Below the pieces are notes generated by a model. It was not told the origin of the DNA and ran no database searches. It worked only from the letters and a program-made list of their open reading frames with translations. From contig JBBHKE010001258.1 of NCBI GenBank assembly GCA_037447655.1, positions 332,453 to 386,657 of the forward strand: a DNA stretch of 54,205 nucleotides, given 5' to 3'. The stretch comes from Zygnema cylindricum. Lineage: Eukaryota; Streptophyta; Zygnematophyceae; Zygnematales; Zygnemataceae. Positions 1-16,171 of the stretch are shown here, in pieces (position 1 is the stretch's first letter; each line of letters begins with the position of its first letter). A program made the translations under genes and the position numbers.

Positions 1-60
1 AAGTCTCTCCTTTATTTCCCCTTTCCCCTAACCCACTTTTCTTTTGTCTTTCTGCGCCAG

Positions 61-312
61 AAAACAACGTTACGTGTACTGTTCCGTAATGAAATGTACG
101 AAAATCATTGGAGTTGCAAAATATGACGTCACTCGAGCTCCGGAAATCAAGGGAAATCGAATCCCGGGAGTCCGAGGGACGTGTGTTGGATATTTTCCGC
201 ACGGAAATTCGCGATATGGGTCGGAACCGGTATTTGTACCCAAAAAGGAAGGGATGGAGGGAGATGAAGACGAAGGATATCTTCTTAATTTCGTACACGA
301 TGAAATTACAGA
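61..312 (+). CDS. Carotenoid cleavage dioxygenase (RPE65/CCD family), single internal exon
   Basis: This exon encodes part of a CCD/NCED-type non-haem iron dioxygenase, a family that cleaves carotenoids to apocarotenoids. The translation carries motifs of the C-terminal half of the beta-propeller: GVAKYDV, then SRYGSEPVFVPKK, then DEGYLLNFVHDEI, matching the family pattern of a KYDL strand, RYGGEPVFVP and EDDGYLLTFVHDE. The acceptor is the pyrimidine-rich stretch ending CAG at 58-60. The donor is GTGAGT at 313-318, so the exon ends inside a codon (two bases left over). None of the four iron-ligand histidines of the family should lie in this segment. Upstream exons lie outside the window. I could not find the expected downstream exons, including the C-terminal HG(T/S)F-type ligand region, in the next 8 kb. 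It is therefore either a gene with a very long intron or a truncated remnant. The family call is fairly sure; the subtype (CCD1, NCED or other) cannot be told. Confidence 0.8.
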
Positions 313-2483
313 GTGAGTAGAATTGTCTGTGAGGTTTTTTTTTTTTAAATATACCTTTTTTTCCTCTCTGAAGGGAAAAGGGAAACTGAACTTGTACTTG
401 TATCTGAAATTGATGAAGATAAAATAAAAAACAATGCGAAAGAGAGAGAAAGCAGAGAACGGAAGAAGAGGCAATATCATCGGTTATGCATCGTATAGGT
501 AAAGGTCGTCTCTCATCAAATGCGATAATGCGTCGACCTGTCGAAAAATCAACTCGTCAGATCAGAAAGTTAATGGATTCAATAAATAAAATAAATTTGA
601 TAAATTTCATCATTTTGTGGTTTTTTTCGTTCGACAAACTTTATCATTTCGACAAATTTTAATGGATTTGATGTTTGAATCGTAGTCTATCGCCTTTTTC
701 TAGCTTTTTTTTTTCCTTTTTTTTTTTCGGGCTTACATACTTGTTTAGGAAGTTAGTTGTGTGAATCATTTTAGTGTATGTTTTGAGTTTTGTGGTTTGT
801 GGGGAATTATGGTTTTGGGTAAGTGACAAAAATGGGGATAAACTATAGATACTTCTTTTAAGTTTTTGGGTTTTTTTTTGTTACTTTTTTAATGCAATGA
901 TATTGGGAGTTTGTTTGTGTGTAAGAAGTTATAAAATTCCATTTTAATAGGGGAAATTTGAATGTGGAAACCTTTTGGTTGTACCGACGGTCTTAAAATG
1001 GGCGTAAGGAAGGATTTTTTGATTATTAATTGTTTTATAAAATGATAATGGGGACTAAATGACGAAATAATACTGCAATGTGATATTGTATTATGATTAA
1101 TACTGACATTATGTTTCATGTGGATGTGACATTTGTCTCGCGGAAATTCTCACAGGCACAGCTTAGTAAACAAATCGCGTAAATAATTGTACATTTCTGG
1201 TAATCCATCAACCAGGAATATGTTCTTAGTATAATGAGAGAGAGGGGAGAGAGGAGAGAGAGAGGGAGTGAGAGAGAGGGAGAGGGAGAGAGGGAGAGGG
1301 AGGGAGGGATAGAGAGAGAGATAGCGAGAGCACAAAAAACAAACTCAATGATGAGTGAAATAGAGAGGAAGTTATTAGGATAGTGAGTGAAAGGGAAGTA
1401 GAGAGTGAGAGATAGAGAGATGAGAGGGGAGGGAGTGAGAGAGAAGGTTTATTTTCTCAGCCTGCTCAAAGATTTGAAGTTTTTACATTTACTGTAGAGT
1501 TGGTTTTCAAAACTTTTCAGTTACAAAAGAGTTGTATTGTAAGAAAAAATTAACTTTTATGTACATAATTAGTGTGGTTTTTTTGTTTGTGTAAAACTTA
1601 GATATTAAAAATTAACTCGGTTCGGTGAGGAAAATAGTACCATTTGAAAATGTTTATAATGGAAGCAATTTTTGACATGAAGAAATGACTCATTGACTCG
1701 TTCAATTAATGGAAATGGATAGAAATTTGTTTTAATTTTGGTTACTAGAATGTTAGTTGAACTTCTTTTTTTTTAAGATGTAATTTTGTATAGAGGATGA
1801 CCAATGTTTTCTCTTCCTTTTGTTGAAAACTGTTTGACTTTTTTTTGATGTTTGACTTTTTTTTATAATGTCGCAGATTTTTCAGAATTGTGTGATCTTT
1901 TTGGAAACGATTTGGTACAAATTTTAGTATTAAGGTGTCAAATTAACAATCAATCACACTATAAGTTTTAAATACTCTCTAAATTAAATAATTTTTTATG
2001 GGTAAGAATAGTCCAAAAGTGCAAAAACTCTGGAATAAACTGTGGCCCAAACTATTTTACCGCGGTCATATTATATATGGAAAATCAATCTGCGATACTG
2101 GTTCTTAGTTAGTTTTGAATACAAGAGTGTACGGCTTCATCTCCCATTCACACGTGCGGGATTTGTCATTTTCATAACTTCGTATCCTACAGATTTCATG
2201 TACGGATGAATGTATTTTAGTTACGTACGGATGGAAAAATGGGATGCCTTGGCGACGTCCTCCTCGTTATATGTGTTTCACATGCGTTTTTATGTCTAGT
2301 TAAAACGTTTTTACTGAAGATTGGTTGTCTGTGATGGAATCAGTTATAACATACATCCGTCAGCAGTCCGTACGCCCGGGCGGGAGGGGAGGGAAGGGAA
2401 GGGAAGGGGAGGGGAGGGAAGGGGGGGGATGGGAAGGGAAGGGGAAGGAAGGAAAGGGAAGGGAACGGAAAAATGAAAAAAGG
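313..2483. other. Non-coding stretch after the CCD exon; AT-rich with purine tracts
   Basis: No exon with a recognisable protein motif was found. The sequence is AT-rich with poly-T runs. It has two GA-rich low-complexity tracts (about 1230-1325 and 1360-1445) and one G-rich purine tract (about 2381-2466, runs of GGGAAGGGAAGGGG). Short open frames here are products of these tracts. It could be a CCD intron or intergenic DNA. Confidence 0.6.
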
Positions 2484-3386
2484 GTGTTTCGTAGTGTTGT
2501 GTATCGGTAAGGATTTGCCGATAACCGATATGGGACTTTTTTCGTGTATCCGATAATCGATATATTGGTACGATATATCGGCAGCGGTCTTATCGCCAAT
2601 AAGTAGCCGATAATATCGGTTACTTATTGGCGATAATGCCGATAACGATAATTATCGGCGATAAATGTACGAACCGTACAGGTAAATGTACGGTCAGTAC
2701 ACTCAACTGTACGTCATATTCTCCGGACGTGTACAAGAATAGAAAGTACCGTAGCCGCCATGAAATCTGTACGATTTTGATACGGATCCAGTTAAAACGA
2801 TGTACCTTTCACATCCGACGCCATGGCTTTGTCCCTTAATTCCTTGAGATCCACTGGGGACCTGCCACGTGTCAGTCTGTCGGCTTTTTTGGCAAAAGCT
2901 GCCAAAAGAGCCATTCCGTGATGCCGGCGCTCACGCTGGCCCGTCCGTTCATGTTATCTCATTCCAAGTCGTCCGTTCGATTCCGGCGGCGCGCAGAATG
3001 TTATTTTGAGTCCGTTGTACTTTTGTGTCCGCCGTCCTTTTCCAGTTCCATGCTCACCAGTTTTTTAGTAAATTTCCGTACGTCGCCGTAAAATTTTTGT
3101 TCAGATAAACGGCCAACGTTTATGTGCCGCGTTTAACGTAATAAATTGCAGTTAAACTGTAACGGAACAGATTTCTATACGTGGCATGCCAAGCCATATA
3201 AATTCAATAAAATAATACAGTATGTTATAAAGTACTATTGTATGCATACTATATTTTTTTTAAGTTATTGCCGATATGGCATTTGTTGGTCCCAGACCAA
3301 TATATCGGAACATCTGACCGTTCGATAACCGATAACTATCGGTATCGGTGTTATCGCGATAAGTTTTTTAACGATACACAACACTA

Positions 3387-4354
3387 CACCGCGCATCGTT
3401 ATTAGTGTCAAGGTCACTAATTTGGGTTCTTAAAATTTTGTTTTTTTTCCAAAAATAGTATACGTGATTTTAATTTTTCCTTGACGTTAATTGAGTTTCC
3501 GTACAAATTAGCGTACAGAACGAAAGTACATTAATATGTAAATAGTGTGGTGTACGGTCGATGTCAGACCGTACATAAATGTACCTTTTTAGTTGAAAAT
3601 TTTACAAAAAATGAATTAAATCGGACGTGTTTGCATAGGAACGTGCGCTAAAAAACCGGGATTGGTCTGACATGTAAATAAGTCTGACATGTACGGATAT
3701 TTAAATTTCACTACGGTGTACGATTTTTTATATTCTGTACGAATACATATAATAATGTATATAATCGTACAGAAAATTTTCCATTTTTGCTGTTCCAAAT
3801 TAGCGTTAACTCAAAAATTAGAATAAACCATTTTTTTTTTAATTTTCAAATTCTTAATTAGCGTCAATGACGGTATATTTACTTACACACTATTTAAACT
3901 TTGACACTAAGGGTGAACTTCCATTGGAGGAAAAGTGGGGTTGTTTACTGGAAGTCGTACAATCTCGTACAAATTCGTACCATTTTTTAAATTTTCGTCA
4001 GACGAAACATGACGAAGCATGTTTTCAGGATGGCTCCTATATTACAAGCGTAAGTATCGACCGTTGGATGTCTCACTATTTTAGATTCGCGAAGCAATCG
4101 CGCACTTCGTCCAGTGTGAAGAAACTCTCCTCGCGAGGAGAGTTTCCTCACACTGGACGATGTGCGCGATTGCTTACATCCAACGGTCAAATCTTACGCC
4201 TATTTCATTGGAATCATCTTGTAAACATGTTTCATCTGACAAAAAAAAATAAAATGGTACGAATTTGTACGAATTTGTACAAAATCATACGGTTTCCAGT
4301 AAACATGCCCACTATTCCTCTAATGGAGCAGAGGCCTAATAACGATGCGCGGTG
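3387..4354. mobile_element. Mariner-like (TA-flanked) element with a fold-back interior
   Basis: It is flanked by TA at 3385-3386 and 4355-4356. Termini read CACCGCGCATCGTTATTAG at 3387-3405 and its exact reverse complement at 4336-4354. The same terminal family (CACCG..AATCGTTATTAGCGT, always next to TA) recurs at 6405-8458, 6509-6725, 6728-8005 and 14200-14415. The right part from about 3900 is a long imperfect inverted repeat centred at 4133/4134. An open frame at 3867-4424 crosses the palindrome and the element boundary and resembles nothing known, so no transposase is present. The element sits in the terminal TA of the hAT-like element. Confidence 0.8.
4092..4175. repeat. Near-perfect 84-bp palindrome
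   Basis: Arms of about 42 bases meet at CTCG|CGAG (centre 4133/4134) with only two or so mismatches. The symmetry continues outward more loosely to about 3900 and 4336, with a 20-base asymmetric insertion on the left near 4071-4091. It is the core of the fold-back mariner-like element. Confidence 0.85.
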
Positions 4355-4613
4355 TAGTGTTTCGTTATGTAGCTATTTCCCCTCGAAAAAAAAAAAAAAA
4401 AAAGTAAGAGAATGTGCTCTATAGTACCGTACTGTACCTTTCTGTACAGTATATATCCGTACTGTACCATTTCGTACGATACCGCTCCGAATGGAGCCGT
4501 ACCGTACCGTACCGTAAAACCAATGAATTGATGAAAAATCAAATCGGGAATAGCAACAAAACGATTTGGCCTTTTCTGATCAACTTCGGAGGCAAAAATA
4601 AAATGACTATTGT

Positions 4614-5233
4614 GAAAAATCTCTCAAGTCCTGTTTTGGCAACTTTACATGCTTCCAAAAAAATCCAAAACCTTTTATTTTAGTTAATGATTTTTTTTTC
4701 TTGAAAACGGCCGGAAAACGCGCGAATGTTAGCCTTTTGCTGTCAGTACCAAATTCTGTACTTTTTCCGGAAATGGTACGGATTTTGGAAATAGTAACGA
4801 TTTTGGAAATAGTACCGACTTTGGAAATAGAACCGATTTTGGAAATAGTACCGATTTTGGGAATAGTATGGATTTTGGAAATAGTACGGATTTTGTAAAT
4901 AGTAACGATTTTGGAAATAGTACGGATTTTGGAAATAGTACCGTTTTTGGAAAAAGTACCGATTTTGGAAATAGTACGGATTTTGGAAATAGTATTGAAT
5001 TTGGAAAAAGTACTGAATTTGGAAGTAGTCCTGATTTTGGAAAAAGTACTGATACCACCAACCACCCGGAGGCCCCCTCCCCACCAACCCCGGAGGCAAA
5101 AAAAAAATGACTGTGAAAAATCGCTCAACTCCTGTTTTGGCAACTTTACATGCTTCTTAAAAAATCCAAAACCTTTTATTTTAGTTAATGATTTTTTTTT
5201 TCTTGAAAACGGCCAAAAAATGCGCGAATGTTA
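4614..5233. repeat. 18-bp minisatellite with duplicated flanking leader
   Basis: About sixteen units of an 18-bp repeat, consensus GGATTTTGGAAATAGTAC, occupy roughly 4765-5052. They are preceded by a leader segment (about 4614-4740) with poly-T, TTCTTGAAAACGGCC and GCGCGAATGTTAG. That leader is repeated directly after the array at about 5118-5233 and again at 6092-6172 ahead of a second array. Because the unit is a multiple of three, all frames stay open and give six-residue repeats. I see no sign that any is translated. Confidence 0.85.
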
Positions 5234-6091
5234 GGGTATTTTCGCATGTAACCGAAACTAAGTCTTGTTACTTTGTTTTTTAGCGAAGATTCTCCGCACA
5301 ACTTTCAGAGCATTCGGATGTAAACGTAAATAACTTGTCACTTAAAAAAGTGACTTACGTAGACGTGTACGAAACATTGTGACCGATGAAGTGGTACACA
5401 AAATGAAGCGAAACTTCCACTCAGTTTCAATTTGAGGCGTTCCTCCGCACACTGTACAATTTTTGTGACTTCGTAATATCCGTACGCCACATTGTCGACG
5501 TGTCGAAACAAAAAAAAACCTAAAAATTGTCAAAAATAATATTTTTAAAATATCTTTCATTTTATACAAATATTGTCGTCTCTCATTATAAAAAGTGTGA
5601 GATAAAAGCGATGGTTGTGAGAGGGAGAGGGGAGAGGCGACGACGGCGCAAAATTTTGCAAAGGACCCCATGAGTGAAAGGGGAGGTCCGAGACCCCTGC
5701 AGATTTTTTTCCGTACATGCGAGTGACGGGCATGGAGAAAAATAGCGAGGACTCTCCTTCGTCTTAAAATTTTCACACTCTTGTGGCGCGTGCGTGGGTC
5801 ATTTTTCATTCGCTGTTTGGGCGGTACTTGAACTAAAATCACCCCCTCGAGATGATTTTGGATGAAGTTTTTTTTTGGGCTGGATTCTCTTGCCTGTGGG
5901 TCGAAAAGGGGAAAACGCCGAAATGCGTTCACATGACGACAAACACGCCGTACATCCAAAGTATGAATTGACGTTTACTTTACTTTGGTAAAAATGATTT
6001 TTTCGTACGACTTAAGTTTTGTCAAAGTTCCCTGAATTTTAGGGCAAAAAGACAGAGAAAAGTAGATACTATAATTCACGGGGACGTGCCC
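5234..6091. mobile_element. PIF/Harbinger-like MITE, copy 1
   Basis: It is flanked by the trinucleotide TTA at 5231-5233 and 6092-6094, the target duplication typical of PIF/Harbinger. The termini are GGGTATTTTCGCATG on the left and, on the right, CACGGGGACGTGCCC (reverse complement GGGCACGTCCCCGTG), an imperfect inverted repeat starting GGG. A second copy lies inverted at 27530-28478 and shares hundreds of bases of interior. It has split the leader of the 18-bp minisatellite. The long minus-strand open frame inside is shared by the other copy but looks like conserved repeat DNA rather than a transposase. Confidence 0.75.
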
Positions 6092-6164
6092 TTAATGATA
6101 TATTTTTTCTTGAAAACGGCCGGAAAATGCGCGAATGTTAGCCTTTTGCGGTCAGTACCAAAAT

Positions 6165-6392
6165 CTGTACTATTTTTGGAAATTGTACCGATTTTGGAAA
6201 TAGTACGAATTTTGGAGATACTACGGGTTTTGACGATAGTACGGATTTTGGAAATACTAACGATTTTGGAAATAATACGGATTATGGAAATAGTACGGAT
6301 TTTGGAAATAGAACCGATTTTGGAAATAGTACGGATTTTGGAAATAGTACGGATTTTGGAAATATTACTGATTTTGGAAATAGTACGGATAC
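6165..6392. repeat. 18-bp minisatellite, second array
   Basis: About twelve units of the same 18-bp unit as at 4765-5052 (variants of GGATTTTGGAAATAGTAC), preceded by the same leader. The array is more diverged, with AGATACTACG and TATGGAAATAG variants. It ends next to the TA at which a mariner-like element is inserted (6403-6404). Confidence 0.85.
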
Positions 6393-6508
6393 CACGGTAC
6401 AGTACATTGTCGATCGTATTTAGCGTGTTGAACACTAATTCGGCGCCCCTAAATTTTGAGGGTTTTACCTAAAATAGGGTAAATGATACTAATTTTTCCT
6501 GTACGCTA

Positions 6509-6725
6509 CACCGCCAATCGTTATTAGCGTTGTGTACGCTAATTCCGTCCCGCTTTTTTTTTATTTTATTCTCAAATAGAATTATCCACACTATTTAAAA
6601 AAAACCCTAATTCCTAATTAGAATAGACGATTTCTTCGAAAATTTTCAAATTCCCAATTAGCGTAAACCACGCTAATTATTCGTATACACTAAAAAAACT
6701 TACACGCTAATAACGATTGGCGGTG
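6509..6725. mobile_element. Mariner-like MITE, 217 bp, intact termini
   Basis: The 22-bp termini are a perfect inverted repeat starting CACCGCCAATCGTTATTAG (6509-6530 and 6704-6725). TA flanks both ends (6507-6508, 6726-6727). The right-hand TA is shared with the neighbouring element at 6728. Size and lack of a frame mark it as non-autonomous. Confidence 0.82.
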
Positions 6726-6727
6726 TA

Positions 6728-8005
6728 CTCCGTGAATTGTTATTAGCGTACAGGTTTCTTTAGCGTATAGGAACGATTACCGTTATTTACGCTAATTGAG
6801 AATTTGGATTTAAAAAAAAAAACATACATTCTAATTATTTACTTATACTAATTTGGGTTTTTCAAAAGAAAAAATCATAGTTGTCCCATGCGCATAATAC
6901 GCACGAAACGAACGCGCCAATACTACGCACGATACGCATTTAACGATGAAAAAAAATAAATTAAATGCGTACTTGACTATGAACCCGTACATTTTCGTAC
7001 ATTTGCGTACTATTTTCGTACATTTCAATACTTTTATGGTGTTTGAGGAATTTTAGGGTACATTCTCGTGCGTTCTCAAATATTTATGTTAAACAGCCAA
7101 CTATTATTCGTACATTTATGTACAATGTCCGTATTTTTTCGTACTTTTGACGGTTATTATTTTGAGATTTTTAGGGTACATTTTCGTACTTTTCCGTATA
7201 TTTCAGTTATACGGACTTACATTTTTCGTACATCTACGTACAACGTCCGTATATTTCAGTACTTTTAGGGTTAGTGATGGGGGGATTTTAGGGAGTTTAG
7301 GGTACTTCCCGTCCATTTCGTACATTCCGGTAAATTACAGTACAACTGCCTTACATTATCTGTACTCCTAGGTTTTTTAGGGTACACATGTCGTACAGTG
7401 ACGTACATTTCCGTATGTTTTTCGTACATTTTAAGGATTTTTTAAGGATTTTTTAGGGTTAAGGGGACGATTTCCGTACTTTTTCGTACATCGTACAGCG
7501 AAAACTAACGAACGGTATGAAAGTAACGAATACTACGTAGTTTTCGGAAAAAAGTCGAAATCCGTACGAATAGGACAACTATGGAAAAAATACTCGCCGT
7601 AAATATGTAGACACTAATATAGGTACAAGTACAAAATCTGACAAAATCGTACACAAATGGTACGTTCACACGGTCGAACCGCGGTTGTCGGGCGAATATG
7701 TGCGAACGTGATTTTTGACAACCCGATTTACTTTCCTTTTTAAAGCGCATATTCTCATGAGTCCGCGGTTACTAAAACTCATTAATTATACTTTGTCACT
7801 TAAAAAGGTACAGTTTTGTATGGTCTGACACTAACCGTACACCACACTATTTAATTGACAATGTACTTTCGTTTTTTACTTTGATTGGAAAAGAACCCTA
7901 AATGGCGTAAAAGAAAAAACAGAATAATTTATGCTATTTAAGAATTTGGAAAAAAAAAAAAGGTAGCTTAAATAGCGTTCATTACGCTAATAACGATTCA
8001 CGGTG
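6728..8005. mobile_element. Mariner-like element with degenerate CGTACATTT interior
   Basis: The left end CTCCGTGAATTGTTATTAG at 6728 pairs with the right end at 7984-8005, whose reverse complement is CACCGTGAATCGTTATTAG. TA flanks at 6726-6727 and 8006-8007. The interior from about 6975 to 7500 is a degenerate repeat of TTTCGTACATTT-like words. No transposase frame is visible. The right boundary is firm; the left end is mildly diverged. Confidence 0.6.
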
Positions 8006-8845
8006 TAATTACGAGAAGAACAATTAGTGTACACCATTTTAATTTAGTATTTTTTATTAGTGTGGAGTACGGAACGTGTCGGTGCGTATAAAAATGTACT
8101 TTTTAATTATACAAGTACGGATATTTTTATAATATATCTGCTATCACACAAAAAACTGCCCTGTGAATTAAAAGATTTCGTACATGCACCTGTTTTAGTG
8201 TACATTTATTTGTCGCGTATTGCCTACACCATAAAAAACCGAAATTAGAGTTAGGAATTAATTAGAGTGAAAGTATGCGACAGTGTACGAATTGTCAGAA
8301 TTTGTACCTTTACCTATATTACTGTGAATATCCTCTCGACAAATCAGCTGTACCCATATTGGCGATTTTCGAAATTTTTCTAAGTCAAAATTAGTGTACA
8401 TGACACTAAATTATTCTACACACTAATAATTTCTACACGCTAAATACGATCGACGGTGTAATGCACGTTTGGCGATAATACCGCACGGTTATAAACTTCG
8501 CACTGAATTTTCGCACGCTATGTTTCATTTGGCGCGCTTCACACAAAACTGGAATTCCCGTTCAGCTGACAAAGGCCCACCGCTCGTTCTATTTTTGTTC
8601 TCAAAATGGTTTTAGGTCAAAAAAAAAAAAAAATCTTATTGAAAATCTTTCGTTATTTGTAAACATTATTTTCCGAATATTTTCCCATTCGTTTGTATTT
8701 CACAACCACGAAATTATCATATCATTTTCTCTTTTAGTATCGATTCTATTCACTATTTCCATTTTCCTTAGTTTCTTTGTCCCTCTTTCTAAAACCTTCA
8801 ATTCTGATCCTTTGTTTGAAAAAATCCTTTTTTACACGCCCAAAA

Positions 8846-13770
<4,925 letters not shown>

Positions 13771-16171
13771 AACGAAATTGAAAAAACGAGCCTCATTTTG
13801 TTGATTGTTTAAACGTTTAAAGTTCTATAAGTTGTATAAAGGTTCCTTAAGTGCGAGAAATCAGTTGGTATCGATATTGATCATGTTTGACTAGAGTTGA
13901 TTTTGTATTGAGTTTATCGAGGAGAGTCTCTAATGTGATTTTTTTTTATTTTTTTTTTATAAAATTACTTTGATAAGCAATTTCATAGTGACTATTTGCC
14001 TTGACAAAGCCACTTAAAATACTTGTAGAAGGATTTTTTGCTATCGTGTTTATATTTGATAAATATCTCATTATGATTCATTTCTACCCCTTGTAGTTGG
14101 TAATTCTGGTCAGTCTAATTCGTTTCCACTCCGTGAATCACAATTAGTGTTGAACACTAGTTCCATCGCGGTCTTTTTTTACCCTCTAGACACAAACTAC
14201 ACCGTGAATCGTAATTAGCGTTACTAATTTTTTTGCCACTGAAAACGTCTTTTCTCCATATACATTTATCCAATTTTCAATTTAAGACCGCCATTCGTAA
14301 GCTGAGAATATTACCTTTCAATCGCAGCCGTCAGATCCACAATCCGGTATGTGTATGGAGAAAAAATGTTTTAAGAGACGAAAAAAAACATTGGCGCTAA
14401 TTACGATTCACGGTGTAACGTTAATAGTACTACACATTTTGTTTTTCTTAAGGCTTTTTCATGCGGTACACAACTGCCCACCTCATTTGGACCGACTGAA
14501 CCGGAAATAGAATATAAAATAGTCTCCTTTTCTCCCTCTCCCCTTCCCCCTTCCTCTCCCTCTCCCTCAGGCCAAATGTTCTTAATAGTAATAGAGATTC
14601 GCGGTATAGTTGCCTCTCCTAACAAAACTCATCAAAAAGGACAAAAGAACCAGGAACAATTGCATTTCAACAATTTCTTTTGTTTGTTATTTTTTTATCT
14701 CAGATTCCTCTCCTCCCTCCCTTATTTTTCTTGTTTGTAAATCAGAGCCCAATATATGTCCTTTTATTCACAACAATAGTTGGTTTTTCATGTCAATTCC
14801 AGACTTAAAATATCCCCAAGAAATAAATAAAACGTCCTCCTGAATAGAAATGACAAACATGATAAAGAAAAAGTAGATTATAAAGAAAAAAAGTACATTA
14901 TAAAGACCGATTACCGTTAGCATTAGAGTTTTTAAATTCCTTGTTTTCCTTTTTTGTTTCTTTTGTTCCTACATACTCCAATGGTTTAGCATCACACTTT
15001 TTTAATAAAACTTACTGCTTATTAGCAAGATACTAATTTTCCATGGTAAAACTTAATATTTATTTGAAGGGTAGTAATTTTACATCATAAAACTTCGTAT
15101 TTATTTGCAAGGTACTAATTGTACTTCTATCCTGACAGCTCAAATATGTGAGTAGCCCTAAACCTTGCAACGAGACCACCATAAATCGCTTTTAGTTTCA
15201 CTAATTCTGTCCCCCCTTTTTTTTTAAGCCCTCGGAACACAAACATCATTATTGATACCAATTGGTTTTTTTCTTCATGTTAATTAATTTTAAGTATCAT
15301 ATCCACGTCATTTGGACCATCAATAAAATTATTAATGTTATTTCTTTAAAAAAAAAAATGCTTTTCTTTTTAACTAGTGTACTTGTTGACAACACATACA
15401 TTGTTTCTATTATGTTTCAAATAGGACTAGTAAACTAAACCGTCCCATCACTAATAGAGTTATTGAATTATTTGACCATACTAAACAGTGTTTGTAAACC
15501 TAGAATGTTTTGTAGCTGTGACTCGTCATGAGCCACTCACTTACTTAGTGTTATCGACACTAATTTATGGTTTGGATTAAAAAAACACTCACTGGAATAA
15601 GAGTGATTATCTCTATTAGCAATGGGCAGTTTAGTGTTACGATAAATAGGAAGGACATATCACTTTATGTCACAAATGCAAATTTTGTCTTGTATGAACA
15701 AAGTTTCAGTTTGCTACCATCTGGATTTTTTATTTATTTTTTCCTTTCATCAAACTTATTTCATTACTTAAAAAAAAAAAAAAAAACCACAATAATACAA
15801 AAAAACCGACCGGTACAACACCGAGTAAAAACTGTTTAAAAAAAAAAAATGATTCGGAAAACTTCATCAAAGAAAGAGAGGGTAAACACTCGAAAACAGA
15901 AGCAAATATAGAACGAAAAAATTCACTGATATGCAAAGTTCCACCTTGAAATCCGAATTTGTTAAGATACATACGAAAAAAAACAAACGCAAAAAAATAC
16001 AACCAGAAACAAATACAAAAAAAAATGACGATTAGAACCAGAACTATTTGCGAATAAACTAAACCAAACGGAATCAGGTGACAAATAAACTGCTCAAATC
16101 AACAGTAAAGATACTGTGAACATTTATAAAAAGAACTCTTGTAACTAATGTAATATTGTTGAGTACCTTTC
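13771..16171. other. Spacer between two convergent genes
   Basis: This region lies between the stop of the Expp1-like gene (+) and the stop of SART1 (-), so it should hold both 3' ends. It is AT-rich with poly-T and poly-A runs and contains one clear mariner-like MITE (14200-14415). Diverged termini of the same family lie around 14130-14160 and 14581-14607. No further exon was recognised. Confidence 0.6.
14200..14415. mobile_element. Mariner-like MITE, 216 bp
   Basis: Perfect 21-bp terminal inverted repeats start CACCGTGAATCGTAATTAG at 14200 and end in its reverse complement at 14415. TA flanks both sides (14198-14199 and 14416-14417). Same family as the elements at 3387 and 6509. The interior also has inverted symmetry (CTTTTCTCCATATACA against TGTGTATGGAGAAAAA). 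Confidence 0.85.

Larger units (their letters stand above)
2492..4356. mobile_element. hAT-like DNA transposon (non-autonomous), interrupted by a mariner-like element
   Basis: The element begins TAGTGTTGTGTATCG at 2492-2506, and the exact reverse complement occurs at 3372-3386. This is a 15-bp terminal inverted repeat of the T/CAGTGTTG type common in hAT families. Subterminal regions are dense in CGATA/TATCG words (2500-2600 and 3290-3370), as expected for hAT transposase binding sites. The flanking 8-bp duplication GTGTTTCG is at 2484-2491 on the left. On the right it is found only at 4357-4364, after a second element that sits in the last TA of the hAT terminus. With that insert removed, the hAT element is about 895 bp, flanked by a perfect 8-bp target duplication. 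It has no transposase frame. Confidence 0.82.
6405..8458. mobile_element. Mariner-like element, outer host of two nested relatives
   Basis: The left terminus CATTGTCGATCGTATTTAG begins at 6405. The right terminus at 8437-8458 reads, in reverse complement, CACCGTCGATCGTATTTAG; about 22 of 24 terminal bases match. TA flanks both sides (6403-6404 and 8459-8460). Its interior is filled by two related elements at 6509-6725 and 6728-8005. The residual own sequence includes repeated ACACTAAT and TTAGTGTGTAG words. There is no coding capacity. Confidence 0.65.

Noticed and set aside
2105-2170. Reading RVYGFISHSHV, reminiscent of the CCD C-terminal PYGFH motif
   Set aside because: A short chance match with no proper acceptor and no fitting phase with the exon at 61-312.
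3867-4424. 185-residue frame inside the fold-back element
   Set aside because: It runs through the palindrome and past the element boundary and resembles no known protein.
4729-5143. Long repeat-protein frames (LFPKSV, ISKIRT, DFGNST) on both strands
   Set aside because: They arise from an 18-bp minisatellite that leaves all frames open; there are no splice or start features and no non-repeat domain.
5342-5959. 205-residue minus-strand frame beginning MDVRRVCRHVNAF, similar to a plus-strand frame at 27663-27968
   Set aside because: Both lie inside the two copies of one MITE. Similarity is explained by shared repeat DNA, the second copy is truncated by stops, and no transposase motif is visible.
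14130-14607. Possible outer mariner-like element around the MITE at 14200-14415
   Set aside because: The left (CACTCCGTGAATCACAATTAG) and right (ATTCGCGGTATAG) words are similar to the family ends but too diverged, and the left lacks a flanking TA.
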